Positions 49,169-61,000 of a stretch of 64,000 nt of DNA are shown here, piece after piece (positions within the stretch are counted from its first letter, which is position 1; each line of letters starts with the position of its first letter). The stretch comes from Phallusia fumigata. Lineage: Eukaryota > Chordata > Ascidiacea > Phlebobranchia > Ascidiidae. Under the pieces are notes generated by a model that did no database searches, was not told the origin of the DNA, and saw only the letters and a program-made list of their open reading frames with translations. Position numbers and translations under genes: made by a program. The DNA lies in NCBI GenBank assembly GCA_008931825.1, contig QXVZ01005142.1, forward strand, positions 124,001-188,000. Direction: 5' to 3'.

Positions 49169-49931
49169 ATTGGCAAAATTGGTCTATTCTAAGTAATAAA
49201 TCTATTTACTGAAAAGCAGTTGGACTTTTTGACTTTTAAGGTCTGTTATAGCCCATGTGCTAAAAATACAAAACTAAGCATCAACACACAACCGCTATCT
49301 CGTTTTTATAAATCATAAAGTGGAAAAGTTATGTCAAAATAATTAGCTCAAACATATGCAAGGTTCTTAGCAGCATGTATTTGTGTACAAGTCAAATAGT
49401 ACAACTTTGTGTGTTGACTGCTGATGCGGAACGATTGTGAATGAAGTGTTGTTCGCAGAAAATTATCAAAGCAACAAATAAAAACATTCTTTTTTGGTGC
49501 AGCGAACACATGTGCCAAATTTTTTTCATCCAAACAAGGCGTTAAAGCAAATAAAAAACATAAACTGCGACTTTTTACAGCACAGATAATAGCAGAAGCA
49601 ATGTTGATTTTCAATCAACAAAAACAAATTGTTTCCAAACGGAACTAGTTTGACCTCAAAAAACAAAAACATCGAACTCAATTAAATCTTAATTGCACTC
49701 CACCTAAGAAAATTGGATAAATACCGTTTCTATGTTAAAAAATTCCCCTTTTCTCGTTTGTAAACAAACCGTAGCGGTTAGTTTTAAATGGAAAAAAGTT
49801 TGAACAGTTTTTGTGTGTGAAGTATTAAAAATTTGCATCCAAATATACTTTAAAAGTGAACCTGTTGCAATACCATTCAGGCAACAAGAAAAGTCGACAA
49901 AAGCCGCCTTGAAGAAAGTTTTAGAGAACGA
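49169..49931. promoter_or_regulatory. Candidate bidirectional promoter, RPTOR / CEP95
   Basis: These 763 bases separate the divergent start codons of RPTOR (minus) and CEP95 (plus). Both promoters and 5' UTRs must lie here unless an upstream non-coding exon was missed. No TATA box stands out. Confidence 0.55.
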
Positions 49932-52900
49932 ATGGAGTTTATAACAGAACGTGGTATGTTTCAAAATGTAATTGTATTTTACTTGTTTCGGGACAGCGAG
50001 TCCGTTATGTCCACTGGTTGGTCCGCTTGGTCCAATGCTCAGTCCACCTTTTGCAAATGTAAAACAGCTGGTCATACCTTACCTTCAATGTGTTTAGCTT
50101 GGCCTTGGCTCCTGCAGTTTTTTTGCACCTGCAAATTCCAATGCAGTGATTATAGTTTTACTAATCCCAACCTCTAACCCTAATGACATTAACTGTCAGC
50201 AAAAATGGCAAGAATTGTGAATTTGCTGTATCTTAATGCAGTATTTGTTGGACTGAGTGGCCCTGCAGTTGAACGTTTCCAGTCTGGTCATTGGACAGTG
50301 CTCATCTTTGATTTTTTACTCTTGTACGACTAAACTTATTTGTGTACACCATGGATCTAATAAAACAACTACATTAAAATCCAATCTAGGTCTGGACTGA
50401 ATGGGACATATTTCACTTTAAAATGTGTTTGAAAGCTGCAGGCTAACCCACTCAGTTTCATTTTTCAGATGTTGTTCGATTGGCAAATGCAATGTCAGTG
50501 AAGTGTGACTTAAACATCAAAGTTGATCGAGCATCGCAATGTACCAGTGATTTTATTCTGACTTTGTACAATGCTGTGATGGGGGAATTGCCTGTGGGTA
50601 AGTGAAACACCCTTGTTCCGTTTGAATTATATCTGCACACGGATTGCACCAGAAACACAGGCTAGCATATTCAGTAAGCCATTTAAGCATTCATCCACTG
50701 TGGATAAAAACGTAATCACTTGATCCTTGTATTTGAAGTTAAACAAAAGTGCTATGCCGGTGTTTCAATTTGTTTTAACCCAAATTTTAAGATTTATAAC
50801 TGCCAAATTATTTCTAAAGGCGTCCTGGCAGATTGTACATCGCTTGATGCACAGCATCACAACATATCCTGTGTAGTGGATACCTTAGCAGATGATTATC
50901 TTCATGTTGATCTATCCCACATTTCACCCCAGTATATTGTTGCTGGTGACCCCACATCTATTTACAACATACTAGAAATATTGGATGGACTATTTGAATT
51001 CATGTTGGACCAGATAAGCAACGATTTAGATAGCGGAGGTTTGTTGGAATGAAGATATTTTACCAAAAGCAACCTAAATTTTACTGTTTACTGTATAATA
51101 CTAAAGAAATTGTACCCAAATATGCACCAAGAAGGTTTGTTGATTTTACTAGATGAGGGAGATGTGGATTCAGTGGTTACAAGTGAAAAACAACTTTCTC
51201 ACACTTGGGGAGGCAGGGAGAGAAAATATGACAGGTGATAATTAAAATTAAAAGAGTCAATTTCAATTTAAACATTCTCTGTTTTTCTTTACTGATAAAA
51301 CAAGTAAATATGATAGCATTTGATGGAAAAAAGTGATTTGTTATAGCTTTCTCACAAATTTACCTATGTGTTATATTTAGACACACAATTCACAATTTTA
51401 AATAGTCTCAATAAAACGATATTGGCCAGTACTTGTGTGTAAAACATTTTCTGCATTTCGACAATCGCTGTTGTCAGCATCAGGAGTACTGTCTTGTATC
51501 TTCTTATTGTATTATATTTGTAATATTTTACAAATATAATATATTTTTAGTTTAATTTCAATGATGATTTGTGTCAAATGTTAACATTTTCTTTGTTTAG
51601 TGACACATTTCTTGATTCATCTACAAACACAGCTGATCTCATGGCATTAGATGACAAAACACATCATGAAAAACTTGAACAATTAACGGACATCGATGAC
51701 CAACATTTTGTGCCAATGCAAAAATCCCTATCACCGGATGTTGACTGGCAGGAATTAAAGTCTGCCGGATCCATTTCAGAACATACTTTGGAATCAGCAG
51801 ACTTAAACAGCACTGGTACAGTTGATGACCGGACGGCATCATTGCTGCGGCTTGCAGAGACTGAAGTCAAGCAGATAGCTTTGTCAGAAAACAATGAACC
51901 AGAACCTCTAAGATCTACATATGGCAGAGAAAAAGCAGAACCTCTAAAAGCCACATACAAAGTGGATTTAGATCCAACCAAAACAAAAGCTAAAATTGAT
52001 TTAAAATCAACATATCAAGTGCCAGTTTCTGATCCTAGTGTTGTCATTGATGGTTCAGACAAAGGATCTGCAATGAGTGTCAGTGATGTCGCAAGTGATG
52101 AGGTTCAATCTTCAGCGCCCCCATCTGTTGTAATTGAAGACAGACGACAACATGATTTAAACCAGGTAAGTGTTGTAACATTGCTTCATATAAAAAAGGA
52201 AAGGTATATATTACTCAACACAACAACTAAAACATATATAAATCTACATAACCAAGGTTTTTTATTAGTTTCTGGAGGTCCAACTGATGAATGATAATAT
52301 TGCATGTATAGAAATTACGCTGAAAGCTTTTAGTAAAATGATTTATTTTTCATTTAATAGAAATCGCAGAGTAGCACAGCATCTTCATCTGGTGTAGATG
52401 AGCCAGATGGCCTCCCCAAACCAAACCTTGTAAGGGAACAAACTCCTCAACCTCCATCTTCTATTGATGTTTCCTATGAAGGGACCGATAGGGGGCAAAT
52501 TGACAGAAGGTGATTTTTTTCTTGCACCATGCAACATTTTTCATTCTTTGTTTTTACACAAATTTACAATCTAGGGCAAAATAGTGGGATTTAAATAATT
52601 GCATTTTTGGCACCATGAACTTTTTTTAATGTAAGATTTTGTAAATAAATTTACATCAGTGTTCATCTGAAATGTACTTGCCTTCACCACCAGACAACCT
52701 GAATTAACACAACAACCTCAGCAACCACGGGACTGGGTAAAACTTTTAAACAACTTACAGAAGACTGTTGATGAGTCACGAAAAATTCGTGAAAAATATT
52801 TCGCGACACCCCATGATGACAGTGAATTAAGGTGAAGTTACTGCTGTTCATTACATGTTTTGGATGTTACCTACTTATGTTTAAACCGAATTATTCTTTA

Positions 52901-55900
52901 TTTTAGTGACCCAAGAGGTGCTGTAAATGAAGAGAGCATTGGAGCATCTGTTGTACATTCGGGTAAAACAAAACATTTCTGAAATTTTGCAAAGTGATGG
53001 TCTCTTATTCAACATGCGTTGTTACAAGAGTTAATGTCCTTTTCTTGACACAAACTGTAATAGTTAATGCTAGCAGAAACCATATGGATGAAAATGTGGG
53101 TTTAATGTTGAATAAATACCATTTTACCTTCATGTTTTACAACCCATAATTTATTTGGACTTTATGAACACTCCTCCACAATTTTAACCTTATCATATGT
53201 ATGCCATTGTTAAGACTCTGAAGTATTGAGGGATTCAACTCGACCAAAGTCACTGCAGCGGAACGTTCGCTTCGAAGATACCATATCAACAAAAACTGCA
53301 AAAGAGCTGAAGGAATTTCGGGAGGTTTTGCAGCGAGAAAAAGAATTACAGAACCTCAAAAACAAGGTATTGAGAATTAATTAGGCACAAAACAAACAAA
53401 GTGTTACTTATTAAAATGCCATGTATACAGAATTGGCATTAAATGGTTCGGGCCAAAAGCGAATGTTTTTCGAAAAGACAAAATAAATCACCAAAAAACA
53501 TTTAAAAAATACCTTTCCTCATATTATTTTCTTGGAGAATGTTGGAGCAAAATGTTATCTTGTTACAAGTCAAACTTAACAATTTAAAAACTCCAAGCTG
53601 TAAAGAATTGTTCATATTTCTCAAGCAATATGGCTCTGATTTGCAGTATTGGTGAAGTGCTAAATGCCATTTTGCATTTGCAGTAAACTAAGTTTTAAAT
53701 ACTGCAGGATAAAAAACATAGGATACAAAAACGGTTTTCCAACAAAGTATTAACAAAGAAAGGTCAGTTAAAGAAAAAATTTAAATATATACATGCCCAA
53801 ACTAACCAGGAAAAACACAGATTTAACTGTTTTTGTGTGTAATTGCTCAGGTTTTGTCAGCGAGTTATCGCGATCATCTTGACGAAGTTGAAGAATCCGA
53901 GAGAGAAAAGATTCGACCATTGGTCAGAAAAGCTCGAAAAACTGAGAAGGATTTTAATGCTAAAATGAAACAACACCAGAGAAAACCTGCAAAAAAATCT
54001 GGTGCTAAAAAAGATTTGGCGACAGCTGCTAGGTGGAAAAGTTGGCAAACACCTGCTGGTAAGCTGTAATACTTCGAAGATTTTAAGTGCATTGGCATGC
54101 TTCATTCTTTTGCAGTATTCAATTAACATTGTAGTAACTAGTATAAACTTTCAAAGGTGTAGTAGTGTATTTACAGGGACAAGTTGGGTTAGTTTGACTG
54201 TTTTTAATTATGTTTAAGTTTCGTTGTATTTACATGCTTTTTGATCTCTTTAAATGCTTTTGAAACCATCTGCGAGAAAAAACTACCATTTAAATTGTGT
54301 ATTTCCAAGTTTTAACTACATGACAGCAATTCATGTGTACGAATACAACTATATATCTAAAAGCATGTGATGCGTATTCAACTACTTTTTGACCCCAACC
54401 ACATTTTTTGTACATGGGGTCAATAGACTTAGTTTATTTCAGCCAATTGTTTCTTATGCTTTTTTTCTCACCCATTGGAAATGTGACTTCCCCAAAAAGG
54501 GTTGATGTGGGATATTCCTTCCAAACATTTTTACATTATAATGTCATAACATGGCCTTAATTTTCAGTGAGGAGGACACCCCGAAGTCATGCAATTCCTC
54601 CTGAAAAAAAGATCAGAGGTGATCTTGAGATTGGGGAGCACGATCTACTTCCGCTTCTCATCTCAGAGTTTCCTGGATTAGAACTTTCATCACATCTTGT
54701 CAACAATGCATGGAAGAAACAGTTTCGACAAATTGAGGTTCTCACATCACGGGAGTCTCAACATCAAAAAGCCAAAAAACATACCGAGAAACAGGTAAGT
54801 TTGTGAGAAATGTGGGAAAGTGTGTTAGGTCAAATTGGTATTTTTATTAGGCACAAAAGAAAGTTTTTGAGATATGTATTGGCATTTAAATTGCTTGTTT
54901 GACTCAGAGCTCAGAGCATATATGACATGATAAAAATCTTGTACTGTTGCCTTTATGCACAATTAACCAAGCATAGGGTTAATGGTACTAACTGTTTGGT
55001 ATACAGTTTGAATATGAAAACTTCTCTTTATTTATTGGCGCATCTATTACATGTTCATTTTGGTAGCATGTATAAATTTTACCAATATGAACTTTCTACA
55101 AAACAGTTTTCAAAAAAACTGTCACACACAAATTATGATTTCCATTATTGTATAAATTTTCTTATTTCGGACAAGGAATCCAAATTTTTGCTTCCTAGAT
55201 GCAGGAAGCTCACCATCGGCATCAATTGCTCACCGATATCATGCGCCGTGAACATGAACACACACTGCGGGTGCGTGACTCGAAAGAGCGGCAGGCTGGA
55301 CGTCGCGAAGCCCAACGCTCTGTGAAGGATCGGCGCCAACAATCTGCCCGAGTTCGACGATATTACAGGGACTATCAACTGCAGATGCGGGCCCGTATGC
55401 TAAAGCGAAGGACGAAGGAAGAAAGGGTGAGGGTTTGTTGTTTTTCGCGGACGTCAGTAGCTTTATGGTCACCAGGCAGAGCAGTGTACTGTGTTTTGTG
55501 ACAACCTTTTGTTACTTTCCACAAATAAAAATGTTAATCGTTGATACAATTCTTACCTGCCGCTGATGATGGCACTCTGGTACGTATTGAATTGTGCGCA
55601 CTCCGTTACGAAGGGCGTAGCGTACCACCGTATCGTACCTCTTGATGATTTTTGCTTCGTGGCGTACCAACGTACCGTACCATACTGCCCTTTATTGTAA
55701 AGGATAGAAAACGGTAAGGCACGTATTGAGATGAGCGACACCGTACCTTCCGATGATTATTGCTGCGTGCCGTACTACCATCCCGCTGCCGTGTTGTCAG
55801 CAAGCGTGTAATGATGTACCGAGCGGATAAGATACGTGGAGGGCCGAGTGGTAGCTCTGTGCAAAGTTACCAGAGCAGTAGCTGGGCGCCATTAACTGAA

Positions 55901-57121
55901 CTCCACCTTGCACATGGGATAAGGTCCCCTTGTTCGTGGGAATCCGTGCAACCACCCATGCCTTAAGACTGCCCTGGAATCCTGGGTTCCAGTCAAACGT
56001 ATCACATAATTTATTTTTACTGATCGATTAAAAAGAAAGTAGAACGCACGTACAAGCACTCATGAATTGCGCAAGAGATCTAAATTTTTTCGTACATCTG
56101 TAGCTCTTCCGCAATCTGTTCGAGGAAGGTCTCGACATTCAACGCTCGAGGCTTCGTGAGCTTCGCAAGTATGCCCGCGATAAGCGAGAGGTTCAGCAAA
56201 CCAGGCAGAGGAACGAGATCGCTTCACTGGAGAATTATTACAAGGACCAGTTCGCAATACTTGCTGAAACACTGGACAGTGAGAAAAACCAGCTCCGCGT
56301 CCGGGATAAAGCTCAAACTGAGGTTGGTTTAAATAAAAATGATTTTTTAGATGTTATGTCGTGGCGTAATAGCTCAAACTGAGGTTGGTTTAAATAAAAT
56401 GATTTTTTTAGATGTTATGTCGTGGCGTGGTAGATACATGGTAAGTCTAAAAGCTACGTGTATTTTTGACTGTTTTATGTTTTGGATTGCTCTTTGAAGT
56501 TGACTTTTTCGTAAAGCCCTGACATATTATCGGTGCCTGCCTCAATAAACGGAAGCATCGACAAAAGTTGTAAAACTACTTGTACACAATTCACGGTTTT
56601 AAATATTTAAATACTAAACATATTCTACGTTTTATACACTAGTACTGACTCTTCCTATTGAAAGTAACTATTTATCAAGACTAGCCTAGCAGAGAATTTA
56701 TACATAGTGAATACTTTTTAGTGCAAACGTTTCGACAACCGCTGTTGTCATCATTAGCGCACAATGACGAGAAGCTTTGTGTTAAGCTCCTCTTTAAGAC
56801 CGTATCTTGCGTTTCTACGTTTATCAAGAAGTTTTACATTTTAATATTATGAACAGCAACTGTGTCTCTTTATTTCCGCTTTAAACGAAAATTGCATAAG
56901 TTTTTCACAGCAAAACGATTTTTTGTACCCAGCTCCTTCGCAAGATGAAGAGCGGACTGCGTCAGAAGATGGAGCGCGAGATCTCCGATCTTCAGGAGAG
57001 GATTACCCGAGATGATGAGGATGTTTACTTCCGTGAGATGGAAGCGGATCGAATCCGAAGACAACTTCAACTCGCAACTTACCACGCTAAATTCGACTCT
57101 TCAATGGCTAAGTCCATGTGA
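49932..57121 (+). CDS. CEP95: CEP95 (centrosomal protein 95; CCDC45), complete
   Basis: This is a centrosome/spindle-pole protein of uncertain mechanism. Fourteen exons: 49932-49953, 50469-50597, 50820-51038, 51135-51234, 51601-52165, 52361-52509, 52694-52831, 52907-52962, 53215-53366, 53851-54058, 54568-54794, 55199-55426, 56104-56322, 56933-57121. Phases agree and give 866 residues; human CEP95 is about 821. The N-terminal ~120 residues (DFILTLYNAVMGELP, DTLADDYLHVDLSHI, YNILEILDGLFEFM) resemble the CH-like domain of CEP95. A long acidic, Ser/Thr-rich middle follows, containing three short repeats near 51900-52020. The last ~330 residues are a highly charged coiled coil rich in Arg, Glu and Gln (RRYYRDYQLQMRARMLKRR, EREISDLQERI, DDEDVYFREMEADRIRRQL). 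It is divergent from RPTOR and tail-to-tail with the zinc-finger gene. Confidence 0.87.
51445..51486. repeat. Hairpin-containing repeat end, copy 1
   Basis: The short palindrome GACAATCGCTGTTGTC (51460-51475) is followed by AGCATCAGG in a CEP95 intron. The same arrangement recurs at 56722-56762. Such TTTCGACAA...TTGTC(A)TCATCAG words are common near ends of dispersed retroelements in animal genomes; the family is not established here. Confidence 0.5.
55575..55800 (+). repeat. GTAC-rich dispersed repeat, two tandem units
   Basis: Two head-to-tail units of about 110 bases share CGTATTGA(A/G)ATGNGCG-like starts, CGTACC cores, a TTGATGATTTTTGCTTCGTG-like segment and a CCGTACTACCAT-like end. A third unit lies at 11863-11950 in the dynein gene. 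It sits in CEP95 intron 12. Confidence 0.65.
56311..56430. repeat. 61-bp tandem duplication spanning the CEP95 exon 13 donor
   Basis: The unit GCTCAAACTGAGGTTGG... starts at 56311 and again at 56372, and differs only by a few bases. It contains the last 12 bases of exon 13 and its GTTGGT donor, so there are now two donors 61 bases apart. Use of the outer one would add 61 bases and run into an in-frame TGA. Confidence 0.85.
56722..56762. repeat. Hairpin-containing repeat end, copy 2
   Basis: GACAACCGCTGTTGTC (56734-56749) followed by ATCATTAGCG, preceded by AAACGTTTC, in CEP95 intron 13. It is related to 51445-51486. Confidence 0.5.
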
Positions 57122-57296
57122 TCGAAGCATGAAGTGATTTTAACCTGTTGGACTCTTTCCAGTAACGCCCTTACAGGGCACTGTACAGAACGAGGGTGCT
57201 GAGATGACTGTTTTTACGTGTGTAGCGTAGTGCCAAATGCGACTTTTGTGCGTGTGTTTTTATATTTGCACCAGATTTTATACCGGATGGTTTAGT

Positions 57297-57302
57297 AATA
57301 AA
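57297..57302 (+). terminator. Poly(A) signal of CEP95
   Basis: AATAAA about 175 bases after the TGA at 57119-57121. Confidence 0.55.
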
Positions 57303-57320
57303 GATGAGCGTACAAACGAG

Positions 57321-57360
57321 TTGTGTTCACTCACGGGAAACGTGTGTTCACTCACGGGAA
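57321..57360. repeat. Short direct repeat
   Basis: GTGTTCACTCACGGGAA occurs twice, 22 bases apart, just past the CEP95 poly(A) signal. Confidence 0.75.
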
Positions 57361-57361
57361 G

Positions 57362-57497
57362 GCAGGGGTGTAGCCAAAGAGGGCGAAATGGGGCCATCCC
57401 CCCACATTTCGAAATTGTATATTGAAGTGGGCTAGTCCTGAAAAAAATCTCTTGGTAACTTGGCCCACCCCAAATTTTTGGTCTGGCTACGCTATCG
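57362..57497. mobile_element. Possible small MITE with GTAGCCA ends
   Basis: The left end reads CAGGGGTGTAGCCA, and the complement of the right end reads ATAGCGTAGCCAGA. They are short, imperfect inverted repeats enclosing about 110 bases in the CEP95/zinc-finger intergenic gap. I see no convincing target duplication. Confidence 0.35.
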
Positions 57498-58026
57498 CAA
57501 GAAAGTTAGCAAAATAATACGTTTAAATCTACCAAAGCAGTTGGATTTCTGGCAAGTCAGTTTGTTATCTTTTCTTACATTTGTGCACGTTTAGCGTTCA
57601 AGCAGTTTGGCAAAAAAAACTCTTGTTTGTTCGTGATCGTTTTCATTCACGTTGTATTTGAAACCGAAAGCGAACGGTTCGTTCTACAAAACACAGTGTA
57701 AACAGAAACAAGCTCGAACCAACCAACTCGATGTTGATAACGCAAATGTAAGCGAACAAATAAACGTAAAACACACGATAATACAACCCCATAATTCAAC
57801 AATAATTGGCAACATTTAAATTCTCAATTGATTTAAATATCTTAAAGTGCAAAGATCCACGCGCAAGGTTCATCCTGGTTGTATTGGGTCAAAATATATG
57901 TAACAAACACAATTCTGTTGTCGGTTGGTGATTTTATCATAAACTATTAAGTAACTTATCCCTCATAACTTGGTGTAATATCACGTGGCCAATATTAGTA
58001 CTAAATAGAAAACCTCTCAAACCAAA
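57498..58026. other. Convergent intergenic stretch, nothing clear
   Basis: Between the 3' ends of CEP95 and the zinc-finger gene. No zinc-finger-like frame and no RNA gene are visible on either strand. Confidence 0.45.
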
Positions 58027-58032
58027 TTTATT
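58027..58032 (-). terminator. Poly(A) signal of the ZNF236-like gene
   Basis: TTTATT on the plus strand is AATAAA on the minus strand, only 16 bases past the inferred stop at 58049-58051. Confidence 0.55.
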
Positions 58033-58048
58033 GCTAAATTCACCAAGC

Positions 58049-61000
58049 CTATATATTGTGTTGTGTTTCCATTCCAGAAGACGCAACCACCATCGGCATA
58101 ATTGTTGACTCTGTAAGGAACGTATAGAAACAGTCACTAACCGCAGTTTAACGGACCTTTATCATATTTTTTACCTGTAGTTACGTGTGACGAATGGTTG
58201 TCAGTGGCAACAGCTTGGGGCTGCATGGGTTCATTATTTAGGGGCAAAGTTGGCAAGGTAAACACTCCCTGGTAAAACATAATGATTAGCTGCGTGACAT
58301 TTTAGCGGTTATTGCCACCACTATACATTATTATATCTTGTGTTCAAATAATGCTTGATATTCAATAGGTTTAGGTGGTTGGTGCAGCTGGTTTAATTTC
58401 AAGGGCGGAGTTGTTTTTTTCCTGTCGTAGCCTCCTGCCCTTTGCTAAACAAGAAACTCAAGCAGAATCACTTAGCCAGAGAGTTTCAACGGAACGTATA
58501 CGAACGAGCCAGAGTAAATACAGCAAGGCAGCTTGCTGAAAACACTTTGCAAACGTTTCCCATCCAGGCGTTGTTTCAATAACAAATGATAAAATCGAAC
58601 AGCCGTAAAGTTGGGAAATGAATCAAAATCAGTAAAAAATAGACTAAAGTACCACAGCTACTGCTTAGCAAAACTTTGAAACTTCAGTGTGCTTCATTAC
58701 CTGGCTATTAATAAGATCTTGTGAATTGAGAGTAAGTGTAAGATCTTGCGTTCCAACTGCACCATCCTGACTCTGTATTCTGTAGCTAGCTTGGTGTTGA
58801 GTTTGTTGGCCGTCATTGGTCTGCTGGACACTCGTCATGAACTGTTGCACCGCCTAAAGTTTACACAAAACATTGCTTGAAATTCAGCATCCATTTTTGA
58901 TGAAGCCCATGAATTTTTAGGTTTGCATCAAATTGTGGCTATCAATCTAATTGTCGAGGTTTTCACTATTTCGTTCTTTACTGACCTGTATAACAGCAGG
59001 GTTGTTTAAATTTAATGTCAACTCCTGGTTTTTGTTTGTTTCCATCAGCGTGGAATTATTTGCAACAACTATTGGACTCTGCAACAACTGAACAAAGAAT
59101 ACAACATGTTTACAATTGAAGACAATAAAATGTTACCGCAACCTATCTGTAACATACAGACTTTCTGCTTGTGTAACTTATGTAGATAAGTAAGACAGAA
59201 AAGTTTGCAAAATGCATGAACAAAGGGCAGTGGTCATAAAAACCTGCTGGGTGATTCCAGCCAGACTCGATGGCACAGCAATGTTGATTTCTTGCGATGA
59301 CCGAACTTGTTCGTCGCAAGGTGGCACTGAGGAGTCGCCAGATTGACCGAGTGAATGCAAACACAAGTTGTTGACCGGTTGGATGACCACGTTCGGAGCA
59401 GGCCAGTTCAATGAAGGGTGATAGGCAGGAGTATTTGAGCTTGACAAAAATAAAAATTGTTTCAGGATACAGATATTTGGGACCTGATTGTTGACCAAAT
59501 AAACAAATCACAAAATAAGGCATCACAGTTGGAATATAATAAAGTTAATTTAATTAGAGCAGCGCATAATGACGCTGAATGGTTATCTGAGCTTTACTGA
59601 AGTATCACAATACACACACATATATATATATGTATATATATGTGAGTGTCATATTGCAATAGATTCCTATGTTGCAACTTTTTATTTAGTGCATAGGAAT
59701 TATTTAATTCAAAAAATGGCAAACTCATTGGTGAAAGAAGTTGGTTGCAAATAACTTATCTTTATGTAATCGCGTTATTAAGCCCCGATCAATCTTTATG
59801 TAGGTTTTGTGTAAAACATCAGGAATATAAAAGTGATATGCCAAACACAATAAAACAGCACATATTTTAACCTAAATTGTCGTCATACTTTGGACGAAAC
59901 CTATAGAAGCAAAAACTTTATTGGAGTCACCAAGCAAAGAAACAGGGACTACTGACACGGTAAATGATTCGGGCAAGAAGGATCGTAACTAAGACTTGTT
60001 AGCACATTTGTTGATTATTATTGGTTTGCGGCCTCCGTCGGCTCGGTTTCCGACTGGCTGGTGATAGAGCTGAGTTGACATGCAGTCCTTTAACAAACTG
60101 TTTGTCGTTCAACCAGTGTAAAATGTCACAAAAAGTACTAGTTTTTTCGTTCGATAACTTGTAATTTTGCTGACATTTTCATTGGATAAGTTTTCATTTT
60201 GCTGACGTTGTGAGGTTTTACACTGGTTCAACGACAAACAGTTAATAATGCAACCCAGTGGACAAAACGTTTGTTATGTATTTTCTACGCAGTCCTTTAC
60301 CATACACCAGACTAACGAGAGGCGGTAAATTTGCAGTGTTTACATGCAGCACGGTTTTAGGTTGATGTCGCTTGATTTAACTCGCGCAGTACCTATTTTG
60401 TGGCAGGCCCTCTGAAGGAACACTGTACAAGACTTTTCGCAAACAAAAGTACATACATTTGCTGCTGTTGTTGTATCGGGGTACGTTGTGATTCCTGGAT
60501 GGTCTGTTGTAGCAACACTGGATCAATTTGCAGCGTGATGTTCGGGTCATCGGTTGACAGTTGAAGGTTGTGCGTCTGAAGGTGGACCGGGACTGTGGAG
60601 CCGTCGCCTTCCTGTTGCTATAGTAACAAGACGAATTTGTTTTTAATCGCACGTGTCTAATAAACCTATACACGCACTTTTACAGCACACCAAAGACAAG
60701 AAACACAAGATTGAAGTATGGTTACCTGAAAGAGACCCGTACCAAGAATGCTATCAACCGGTACAGTGAGCGTCACATCTGGCCATACAACTGATGGTTG
60801 CGATGACGCGGCGCTTGTTGATTGGACGGTGGTTGTCGTGGTGACAGGTTGCACAGGAACGGGATCTGAATACAAAGTTTAAACTTTAAAGATGTTTTTA
60901 ATAACTTTTTAAATGACTGTCCACATAGTAGGGACGGGCCAAAACTGCAAGTGTTCTGTTCCCATTTATACTGTAGCTTTTTACTTTTTCAAGGTCTCTT

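Noticed and set aside
51569-52294. The longest frame in the window (241 residues) as a stand-alone gene
   Set aside because: It is the large fifth exon of CEP95 (51601-52165) with read-through at both ends; splice sites and phase join it to its neighbours.
54927-55325. A 132-residue plus-strand frame overlapping CEP95 exon 12
   Set aside because: It is out of frame with the conserved coiled coil of exon 12 (55199-55426) and mostly AT-rich intron.
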